Assembly: GCF_007671655.1 (NCBI RefSeq)
Contig: NZ_VCGX01000002.1
Coordinates: forward strand, 806,001-870,000
DNA length: 64,000 nt
Direction: 5' to 3'
Source of the DNA: Marinobacter piscis
GTDB taxonomy: Bacteria > Pseudomonadota > Gammaproteobacteria > Pseudomonadales > Oleiphilaceae
The translations under genes and the position numbers were made by a program. Shown piece after piece: positions 41,821 through 53,800 of this stretch. The notes under the pieces were generated by a model that was given only the letters and a program-made list of their open reading frames with translations, searched no databases and was not told where the DNA came from. Positions within the stretch are counted from its first letter, which is position 1, and every line of letters starts with the position of its first letter.

Positions 41821-41886
41821 CAGGAAACTGGAGATTTTTCCTGGTTTGCGACAAACAATACGGGCCTTCCCTGACCGGTTTTTTAC

Positions 41887-44800
41887 TTAATCAACAATTG
41901 GGACGTCATAACTGATTGACATCTCCTTTGCAATATTTATCGTCGCGTCACTGGTCATGTTGGTATAAGCCACATAGCTATCATTAGCAGCCTCTTTATC
42001 TTCTCCCCACTCCTGGCTTAAGAATACCGAATCTTCGCCATCACCATCGATGGTCAGCTCATTTTCGCTATCGGTCATATTCAATACATCTTGGATGCTT
42101 AAGCCTGTTGTTTCAGTACCGATGGTGTTTTCACCAGAACCTTGCATATCGATGATTTCGATATTCTCCAGCTCTTTAAAATCAGCAGTCTTCAAGTCAT
42201 CACCAAAGCGCAACTGAACCGTGTCATTACCGCCAAAGCCGTTAATGGCACTGCCATCCCACAAGAAATGGTCGTCACCCGAGGTGGGCACAGTTTGTGA
42301 GACATTGATTTCTGCCGTTTTATCGGCAGACCAGTCAGAATATTTGGTGTTGCCACCTTCCTGGTATGGATTGCCGCCAGAGTCCACCTCGTAGGTTCTG
42401 CCTTTCACGGTAAGGTTGCCGTCTCCCTCAGCGTGTAAAAACTTAAGGTTTTGCAGGTCGCTTTGGCTTAGGCCATCGATAGTCCATGTAGACGTAGTGC
42501 TATCAAATGTAGCCCGCGACTCATCCAGCGGATCTTCAGAGTCACCAATGAAGAACAGCACTTTCTCACCATCTGGGAAGCCCGTCAGGCTTAGTTCAGT
42601 CACTTCAGTGTATTCGTCACCAGCAGCTCCAGTAGCAGCCGATGGGTCTTTCATGCTGGCGTTTAGGTTAAGAGATATTTTGTCGCCGGCATCCCCAAAA
42701 CTCAGCGTTGGCGTAAAGTCCACACCATCTGGTGTCGGGTTGACGACCAAGTCAAAGTTGATATCCGAAGCGGATGACTCCAACCCGTCATGACCGCTCA
42801 TCACGGTGAACTTAAGATCATCCAAAGTGCCCGCCCAGTTTTTAGGCGGCTTGATACTAATGTTAGCTGGCAAGTCGTTTCCGGTCAGTGGAATAGCCCA
42901 AGTACCGCTACCGGCGTTGTTGGCCATATCGCCGCCCACCCAAACCGTAAAGCCGTCAGGTAGATCGCTGATAAAGGCGGAATCGATTTGCTCGCCGTCA
43001 TCAACCAGGCCATCGTTGGCAAAGCTCAGTTCAATATGGTCAGCATTCGCATCATTCAGTTCGCTGCCTTCGGCGGTAATACCCGCTTTATAGCCGCTGT
43101 TGCTCTCTTCTATTATTAGACTGCCACTACCTTCTGACTTAACGGAGTTACTCGCGTCATCTTCTGTAGCGGTCACAGAGGCGGTGATATCAAGACTACC
43201 TGTTTGGTGCGGATGATTAGTGACATCTGGTCTGAAAATCAGCTGTGGCGGCTTGCCATCCACCAACGTTATTTCATAGGTATTAAGGCCCGTTGAGGGC
43301 AGCGCATCGCCATTAGCATCTAACAACTCCCCCTTTAACCCAGTATCGCCCAAGGTGATGGTGATTTTATTACCTTGGATATTAGAGAACTCATCGTCAG
43401 CGGTATTTTTCAGCTCAATATTAATAGTGATATCTTTGCCTTCTTCCACCGGCTCCGCGGTAATGGTAACGGTGGTTTCATCGGTAACCGGTGTTAGCTC
43501 AACCTCAGGCTTTAGCTCACCTTTTTTGCTGACACCATTAGCATGTACCGACACGGTGACATCCAACGGTAAATTACCATTCCCTGGCAAGTTGTTGGTG
43601 TTCGCATGCTCTGGGGTGTGCACCTTGATGCTTTCTAATAGAGCATCTAGCTTAGCTTTAGCATCATCACCTTGTCCCACGCTTTCAGTTTTAGTCCACA
43701 GAACCACCGGGTCACCATTTTCGGTCACTTCGGTACGGGTGAGTAGGTTGCCACTGGCATCTTTATACTCTGTGTCATCGCCTGGTGAGGTGCGCAAAGT
43801 GACAGTAATGTCGTACTCATCCAGATCACCACCTGTCAGTTTAGTCTCTATCTGATCCGATAAGGCAAACTCATTGTCTTCGGTTTGTTCTGTTGCTTTA
43901 TCGGTTAGTGTGACGCTAGGCAATTCACCCTCACCTTCACCGCTTTGATTGACGACCAAATCCCAATCAACCTGTGCCTTTTGATGTTCCGTCGGTCCAT
44001 TATCCTTGCTGTAGCTGGTGATAGTGATGGGACTCGTGGCGTTTTCGGCATGGCCGGTTACATTGAATACTATGTCTTTGGTGAGCGTGTCACTATTAAA
44101 GCTGTCAGTGGTTTCAATTAACCACTGACCTTCACCGGTATTTACAGCTCCCTCAACGGTGACGCCCTGAGGTACGCCTTCTATCTGGATATGGGTTAAC
44201 TGCTCACTGCCATCTGTGTCTGTTTCATAATTCGCATTCGCGTCTGTTTGCTGGCTAACATCTACCTTAACGGTGACTTTCCCTGAACCTTTGATGGAGG
44301 CAGTGTTCGTAACGTCATCATAAGTAAAGTTTTCGCCGGTATTGTTATCCGTGATGTCATCAATTGCAGCACCAATCTCATCGGTTACTGCTTCAAATCT
44401 GAGGGTGTGATCAACAGTACCGGTTTTAGTGCCTTCTGCAATATCAGCGCTAGGGTCACCAACTGGGTCGGTTACTGTGTAGCCAATATTCAGCTTGATG
44501 TCGCCACTGTGGTTGGCGGGGCCTTTGACATAAACCTCGGGCTCTTTGCTGCCTCCAGCTGTATTGAAAACGTAGTAGTCAACACCCTCAATAGTTTCTG
44601 TAGTTGGTGTTCCAGTACCATCACTATTAGCAGAAAGTGTTAGGTTCTTATCTGTAACATCACTGACCTTAATCCTTACTTGGCTAATAAACTCGTCAGT
44701 ATCGCCTTTTAGATCTGCGTGCAAATCCAGCTTTCCAACCGTGTCTTCTGTCAGATCCGAGCTGATGCTCAGCGAGGCTTCTGCGACCGGCTTCACCTTG

Positions 44801-47800
44801 AAACTGACGTTTTTCTTGTCAAAGAAGGTATGAGATGGGTTGTCGTTTTCAGTCACTACTGGCTGAACAGTAAACTTGGCCGTACCACTGTAGTGCTCTG
44901 GAACGCCTATTTTTACGTTTTTCAGATCTTCCTTGGAAATCACCCAGAGACGATCCGTGCCACTGCCAGCGCCTAATTGTGGGCCAGCTCCCGTAAGGGT
45001 GAAGCCTTCAGGCAGGTCACTGATGCGCAGGGTGACGGTTTCAGAGCCATCGTCAGTCATCCCACCGCTACCGTCATCCGTGTTTTCAATCTCACCCGAT
45101 TCTATGTCGGTAACCAAGTCTTTGAGGTCAACCTCTAAACTCGGAGCCAGATCAACATTTTGTCCAAGGGGGTCCTCAACACCGTCTTCCCAATACTCCT
45201 TGGCATTGTCAATGGTTACATTCGGCTCATCAGGTACACCTTGTACGTCGACTTTAATAGGCAGTGGCTTGGGAGTGTTAGAGCCTACAGTCTCATCTTG
45301 AGCCGGAGTCTTTACCGTATCAGAGTCGCCGTCATAAACGGTTGTTGTTTTGGTGTTGCCCTTATGTTGAATAACGACCTTATCTCCTTGGTCGTTAATA
45401 TAGGTCAGCGTATCCACCGACTCGGCTTTAACCGTCAGTTCGATGTCTTCATTGCTGTCTTTTGGTGGTGTTAGCTCGGGCTGCTCAGTCTTGTCGAAGC
45501 CTTCAATTTCTAAGGTATAAGTGCCATCACCATTATCAGTTAATTCGGTTGGCAGAGTGCTTGCCAACGTATCGTATTCAACACTGTTATAAGTGATTTT
45601 CGCACCTTTGGGTATCTTGCTGATGGTGACATCAAAGGTTTCCTCATCATCACTGCTGGTTGGCAAAATGTTAAGGGTAACAGGCTCGTCCTCCAGAGTT
45701 TTCACCGGTGTATCCACCTGCAGGGTAACCTCATCGGCACGAGGCTCGATGATCAGGTTAGTTAGCCAGGATTCGCCAGACGTCGCTTCAGCAGTGATGT
45801 CTGAATCATCTTCGTCATAGTCTACGGTATGGGCTTCAACTTTGATTTTAACCACACCCGCCCAGTCTGCCGGCCCCTTGAACTGAACGCTGTCCAGGTA
45901 CTGCATGGGGATTTTTACGGGTTCGCCGGCGAAAGGAAGGGTAAAGGTTGTTGTGCCGTCACTGTAAGTAAAGACACTGCCTTCCAGTGCTCTGCCCAGG
46001 TTGTTTGTCGGGTTGTCCCCGTCATGACGGGCATCGTTATCGGCCGTGGAATAAGGCGTTAATAAGGCAAAAGTGTCTTCACTGCGGCCGTTGCTGGTGT
46101 CTTCAGACCAGTTACCCGAGCCATCGTTCACCCATTTGCCGTCTTCGTTAGACCAGCCATTGCTGAGCTGGAAATCGGTAATGCCTGCACCGCTTTCTGT
46201 ACCCAGAACAAACCAGTCATCTTCCTCACCCGGGGTTTGGTAAATATGATTGCTGCCCATGGTGACGTCATTGCCATCAGCACCGTCCGAGTTTGTATCC
46301 ACGTCTTCGGCAACAGGCTTAACCACAACAGTTAGCGTTCCTGTCTGGCTTGCTGGGGCACTTGATGAACCAGCGGAACTAATACTGTGATCAACACTGG
46401 TGACCTCAACCTCTAGGTCAATGTCTTTACTGCTGTGCGCAGGGGGTGTGACGGTAAATTCTTTGAGGATGTCCTCACGCTCTGAAGTGGTGAGGGTAGA
46501 GTCCGTGAAGGTGATTGTGTACTCATCACCATTCCAGCTACCTGTCCATCCAGCACTTGTTGATGGTGCCATGGTCCATGTCTGGCCGCCGGTGTTCGAC
46601 CATGTGTTTTGCCCGGCATCATGTGACCAGCCTGTTGGCACAGTGAAAGACACTTCCGTAATCACTTCACCCAGAGTGCCTGATGCTGTGCTTTCATCAG
46701 TGACCTTTATCTTTTCAAGGAACGCAATCGGCTCATCTTCAAGGCCTTCTGTGCCTTCTATCGCTACGTCGCCTGCAACTGGATTTACTTGCAGATCAAG
46801 TGTGATGCTGTCTTCTTCAATTAGACCGTCAGCATTTCCGTCATCAGAGTCTTTATCCTGCGCTTTTAGAGTTACGATAATATCTTTGAGATCGCCACTG
46901 AAGTCTTTCGGTGGGGCGATATTGATATCAGGTAACCCATCAGCTGAAGTGCTTAAGTTCGGCGCTTCAATACGAAAAGCCTCACCTGGCGTTACCTCAA
47001 CACCATTTACTTTAGTACCTTCTGGCAAGCCGGTAATTTCAAACCAGCGCGTTTCACTGCCATCAATATCCCCGCCCGCTACACCGTCGCCGTCATTGTT
47101 AACTCGATCATCATGGTCATTCACATAATCATCTGGATAGTTAACCGTCAGCTTGTCATTAAGGTTGAATGCGGTGTCTTCATCCATTTCATAGCTATGG
47201 CTATCTTGGTCCGTTTCAATTTTCAGTTCGATTGGGTCGGTAACAGCTTGCACCTTAACGTCGATGGTTTGCGTGCTTGTTGCGCCATTAACGCCGGCTA
47301 GCTTTTCACCGTGCTCATCCACTTCATAACTATCAACCGACACTTCAGTTTTGAAGTTTTCATGGCGCTCAGCGGGTGGTCGCACCTGTAACCCTTTGTA
47401 CTGCGTTTCAGTCAAGTAGTGGACACCGCTCGAAGTGCCTTCTGCAGGCAGGCCAATATCCAGATGCAAGTCCAGTGGGTTTTTATCGGTTTCATTATCG
47501 ACAATAACAAACTGGAATTCGCCGCTGGCGTCAGGTGATAAAACTGTGCCATCCGCCAGTTGTAGCTCAGGCGTGTAATCTGCGGCCAGATCTTTGAAGC
47601 CAAGAGTAATAGCGCCTAATAGCTCGGCAGGGTCTGATGTTGCAGCACTGCCACCATCTTTCACCTTTGGCACATGCAGCTGCAAGCCTACCGATACATC
47701 CTCATCTGTTTGCACGCTATAGTCGTAGGTGCCAGTGTTTAGCGAACCATCGGGATCTATCGTGGAATCGCCTGGATAGTTTCCATTTTCATCAGCAAAT

Positions 47801-50800
47801 AACGGCTTATCTGCCACCGGTTTAACGGTAATATTCACTGTACGGTCGTAGGTTCCACCGTCTGTAGTGACGGTATAGGTATAGCTGTCTTCTCCACGGT
47901 AATCTTCGTTCGGCTTGTAGGTAATGGTGCCATCATTGCTCACCAGGACTTGTCCATGTCCACCAGTAAGATCCCAGACTGCATTGCCGTCAGGATCATC
48001 TGCCAGTTGATTTGCAGCCTGTATTTTAACTGTACTGGTATTAATATCCGCGTTACTAAAGCTGACGGCGCCGTCTTCATTGACCTTCAGGTCACGATCA
48101 CCTGAAGCGGGCGTATCATCCTTCACTTCCACCTTAAACTTCAGGTCAATCGAGTCGCCGTCACCATCAGTCGCGGTGATTTCAAAAGGCAGAACGATAT
48201 TGTCGGCTGTTTCGCCATCAGCGTTCAAGGTGTGGTCAAGCGGGCCTTTCAAAGTGAACTCGTAGCTTGGTGTACCATCGCCATCGACACTTAGGATGAT
48301 GGTGAAGATGTCTTTGCCATCTGCTTTAGCAAAGATGTTGTTGCCATCTGTATTAATTTCATATGCTAGGGGCTTAGTGCCAGATTTCAGGCCCATTGCT
48401 TCCAATACATCCGTATTGGCAAATTTAAGCCCGGCTGTTCCAGCCACTCCATCGGCTCCGAAGCCGACCGGCAAATCTTTAGTAAAAGTCAGGCTATTGG
48501 GACTTGAGTCGCTCCCAGACGGTAAGTATTTTTCATCGACAATTTCATTGCCAATAACGAATCCATCTTGGTCTACTTTGCCGTTTTTCAGCGCTGGGCC
48601 GTCATCCTGGAACACAAAACGGTCGCCGATGTTGACCTCTGCACTTGCTTCATCACCATCGCCATCTTTAGCGGTCGCTTTTATGTTAATCGCACCATTG
48701 GTGATTTTAACGAAGTCATTGGGCGTGAGGGGGTCGTTATGTTCAAGCGCGCGACTTTGCTCAAGGGTTACCTTGCCTGTTGCTGGATCAAGGGTGATGG
48801 TGAAAGCTACGTCTGTAGAATCATCAACCACACCTTTAATTACATCGCCATCTAACACCAGATTAATGGTTTTCTCTGTTGCGGTATCTGTTAGGCCAGA
48901 ATCAGTATCTTTTACGACAAGCTCATAGATAAGGCTATTGCTTGTTGCTGCACCATCGGCACCAAAGCTGGCGTCAAAAGCGCCGGAAAAATCAACCGTA
49001 ACTGTTGCACCCAGGTCAGCTTCTGTCACTTCTGCCTCGTCGAGATCAACACCAGAAGAGACAATTTCGGGTACGTCGTCAACGACGGTAACAACCAAGT
49101 CATTACCGGATTCAGTAATCGTTAGATTACTATCGGCCGGGTCTGTAGCAACCACATCTAAGGCCAAATCAAGCCCTGCATTATCAATGCCTTGGGCTGT
49201 ATGGGGCTGTGTACCATTTAAGGTATAGCTGTACTCTATTTCCCACTGTGCATCGTTGCCATTGCTTTGCGCGGTTGGAGTGAAGCTGGTGATGGTCAGG
49301 TCGCCGCCTTCCACAGAAATGGTATGCGGTGTGGCTCCTAACTGGCCAAGCGTTATAGTCTTACCATCGATAGTAATATTCTCGAGACCTGTTGGTGCAC
49401 TAACCAACAAAGTGCCTGTGGCCGTTACTGAGCCGTCGCCCTCGCTACTATCATCCGTTAAGCCTTTTTCGTAAACAGTGATATTGCTGGCGCTGATGCT
49501 TGGTTTGTCAAAAATAGTAACAGTAGTGTTGTTCTTTACATGACCAATTTGCAGGTCTTCGAACTGCTGGTCTGTGTCGGTAACACCTTCGATAATCGCT
49601 GTTAGCTGCTCGCTCAGCTCCGGCAAGCTGTCAGCATTTGTTTCTACTGTAAATTGGGATTCTGACTGACCACCACTTAGAGTGATCGAACTTGGCAAGC
49701 TGTTCACATCACTTGCGTCGGCAGTGCCTTCCCACTTCAAAGCAACGTCAATAGAGTTGCCTGCTGGCACCTCAACAGGATCGCCATTCTCATCAACCAG
49801 CTTAACTGAATACTTAACACTGCCGCCTTCGAGGACTGCACCAACATCAGCTTCAATAATGGCGTAAACCGAGTCTATGGTGTCGTTAACCGATACTGTG
49901 GAAGTAGCCGTATCGATAACTTGTTCGAAGTTACCGCCAGTAACCCCGGTTATAGCCACATCATAGCTTCCAGCATCCAAATACACGTCTTCGCTCTGAA
50001 TTTCGAACGGATTAGACGTACCGGTAGTGTCACCCACTGCAATAGTTATGGTCTGGCCATTATCCAGTGCAATCACTAAATCATTTTCAGTAACCGCATG
50101 GTCAACCGTTGCAGTGATAGTGTGGCTTTCACCTTCAAAACCGGTGATGTCACTTAACGTGATGGTGGTCGGTGTAGTGCTCTGATTAACCTTAGTAGTG
50201 ACGGCTGTGGTATCTGCCGCCAGGTTCTCAAAGCTGCCTGGCTGTCCCGCATTGGCTTCTGTGATGCCGGTTATTTCATTAACTACCGGTTCTTCATTGT
50301 TGTACGCATCATCTGCTTGAACTGGCACATTGATAGCGCCGTGAGTGTTGCCAGCGCCAATAACAATGTCGCCCAGTGTTGTGTTAACCGTGATGGTGTT
50401 ATTTGTGGTAACTGGGTTGCCAGCCGCATCTTCAAGCGTAACGGTATAGACCAAATCGGCTGCTTCGCCTTCGCTTACAGTATCCTCGCTAACAGTCAGC
50501 TTGGCAGTAACTGTGTCTGCGGTGTCTTCAACCGTGATGGTCGATTTGGCAGTGGTATCTAAATCTTCGTAATTCCCACCACTGCTGGCCGTAATGCCAT
50601 ACTCCAGGGTCTCGCCATCCCGGTATACGTCTTCATCGTTCGGATTGGCGAAGGTCACGCTGCCGTTTGTGGCTCCCGCGGCGATGGTGATTTGCTCACC
50701 ATTGCTCAACGTCAGCACCAAGTCACTACCCTGCGGTGCGTTATCGACCGAGGCATTGATGGTGATATCAGCGCCTTCGCTCACGGTGCTGTTGTTCAAG

Positions 50801-53800
50801 GTAACGGTCGTGGTATCAACCGTATCGTTAACGGTAACCACCGCTTTGTCGGAGATATCCAGGTTTTCGTAATTGCCACCGGTGGTGCCAGTGATGCTGT
50901 ATTCCAGCACCTCGCCATCCATATAGGGCGTATCAATATTCGGGTTGCTGAAAGTTACGCTACCTGTGGTGTCGCCTACTGGAATCGTAATGGTCTGGCC
51001 ATTACTCAGTGTCAGAATCAGACCAGAATCCTGCGGCGCATGGTCAACCGAGGCAGTAATAGTGATGCCATCACCTTCGTTAACGGTGACGTCACTCAGG
51101 GTGACTGTTGTGGTGTCGATGGAATCGACGACCGTAACCGTGGAAGTGGCGGAGCTATCCAGATCCTCGTAATTACCGCCCGCCGTGTCCGTGATGCTGT
51201 ACTCCAGGGTTTCTCCGTCCTGGTAGACGTCTTCACCGTTGGGGTTGGTGAAGGTCACACTGCCCGCAGTCTGACCCGCTGCAATGGTGATTGTTTCATC
51301 ATTGCTCAGGGTGATTTTCAGATCAGTTTCAGGCGCATGATCCACCGTCGCCGTCAGGGTAATGTCTTCACCCTCAACCACCGTCGGGCTGTTCAGGCTG
51401 ATGGTGGTGGTATCAACCGTGTCCTTAACCTCTGTGCTTACCACCGCATTATCAAAGATTAAATTTTCAAATATTGTGTCGCCGCCAAGCGCATCTTCTG
51501 TAATGCCAGTGATTTTATTGGTAACAGTCTCTGGATCTTTATAAACATCGTCGCCTTGCACTGGCACTTCAAGCGTGCCGGAGCTCTCGCCTTTCGCTAT
51601 GACAATACTGCCAAGCTCGGTGGTAACGATGATCTCATTGGCTGCAATGGCCGGATCGCCATTAGGGTCTTTGAGGGTTACTGTATATTCAAGGTCATTT
51701 GAACCTTCAAAAACATCCGCTTCGCTAACCGTCAACTCTGCGGTAACAACAACGCCATCGGCCAGATTGCTATCCGACCCTGTACTACTATTGCCAGCCG
51801 TGTCTTCAACTTTAACGTTTAGTTCAACTTCCGTATCAGTCGGATCAACGGGCATATCAACCTTAATACCATTAACAATATCATCTGGGGTGAGTTCGTA
51901 ATCGGTAATAGGTTCGCCATTGACGTCTAGGATTGGATTGCTGTCTTTATCGGTGACGGTAATTTTATCGCCGGGGGATGTGGTATTTGGATCGAAGGTG
52001 ATAGCGCCCTCAACTTTACCATCTTTGATGTCATCGTCGTTGTATTTACCGTTGGTGCCTGAACCGGCTTCCAGCTCAACTTCAACGGTCGGCGTTACGT
52101 TATCAACATCTTTGCTGTCGGTTATCGGGCCGCTTTCGTTACCCGCAGGGTCAGTCAGTTCCACGTTGATTACAACATCCGGCTGGCCGGGCTCAACCGG
52201 CACCTCGACACTGATTTTGCCGCCATTATCGATATCATCCTTTGTAACCGGGCGATTAATCAGTTCATTGCCCTTGCCATCGGTGACGACAATGGTATCG
52301 CCAACTTCGGTTTCTGGCGTTAGTACTATCTCGCCTTCAACCCTGCCGTCAGTGATGTCACCTTCGTTGTAGCTACCACCTGGGCCAGTGCCATCTTCTA
52401 ACTCGACAGTGGCGCCCGGGCCAACGTTATCGACAGCATTATCGTCTTTGCCATCGCTGGAGTTACCTGCCGGGTCGGTCACGGTGGCCTTCAGTTCAAC
52501 GTCGGTTTGGCCATCGCTTACTGGTACATCCACGGCAATGCCGTTATCGATGTCATCTTGAGTAACCTCACGATTGATCAGCTCATCGCCGTTTCCATCA
52601 GTAACTACAACAGTATCGCCAGGCTTGGTATTGCTGGAATCCAGTGTGATGGTGCCTTCAACAAAACCACTCTCTGTATCATCTTCGTTGAAACTGCCAT
52701 TCGGACCAGAGCCGTCTTCCAGTTCTACGCCAACGGTTGGCGTAATATTATCTACGCCTTTATTATCAGTATCGTCACTGGAGTTACCCGATGGATCGGT
52801 GATTGTGGCTTTGATATCTACTGAGGTATCGCCAGACGCGACGGAAACTTCCACACTAACGCCGTCATTAATATCATCCTGTGTCACAGGACGATCGATT
52901 AATACGGTTCCGGATGCGTCTTCAATAACAAGACGGTCACCCTCTTCAACGGTATCCGCATCCAGCGTTACTTTACCGGTGACTTTGCCATCGATGATTT
53001 CATCAACGCTATAAACGTCATCACCACCCGCGCCTTCGAGTTCGGCGGTCAGCGTTGGTGTCACTGCATCGACGGGTTTGCTGTCAGTGGCACTGCTGCT
53101 GTTGCCCGCCGCATCGGTTACATCGGCGTTCAGTTCTAACTCGGTATCACTACCGGTGATTGGTACTTCAACGGTGAGGCCGTTATCGATATCGCTTTGG
53201 GTGAGTTCGTAATCAGTAACCGGGTTGCCATTGGTATCAACAGCCGGGTTGTCGTCTTTGTCGGTAGCAGTGACTTTATCGCCCGGCTGCGTGTTTGCCT
53301 GGTCGAATGTGATGGTGCCTTTCACTATACCTTGGCTGGCGTCACTGTCATTGTACGTGCCATTCGGGCCAGAGCCGGCTTCTAATTCTACATCAACCGT
53401 CGGCGTGACGTTATCAACCGGATTGCTGTCGCCAGTGCTACTGGTATTGCCCGCCGGGTCGGTGACATCCACGTTCAGTTCAACATTCGTTTGGCCATCA
53501 GCGACCGGCACATCCACAACAATGCCGTTATCAATATCGTCTTGCGTAACCGAGCGTTCGATAATCACATTACCGCCTTTATCGGTCACTTTTACTGTAT
53601 CGCCAGGCTCGGTGGTATCTGGGTCAAACGTGACCGTGCCTTCAACTTTGCCATCACTGGTGTCATCGTCGTTGTATTCGCCATTCGGACCATTGCCGGG
53701 CTCAAGGGTGGCGGTGGCACCCGGGATGGTGTTGTCCACATCGTTGCGGTCGGAGCCGGTGCTGGTATTTCCCGCTGAGTCCGACGCTTCAACTTTCAAC

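Noticed and set aside
46400..47128. Long Ser/Val-rich plus-strand frames across the adhesin gene (this one 242 codons).
   Set aside because: They are antisense reflections of the repeat coding sequence with biased composition and no ribosome sites or known domains.
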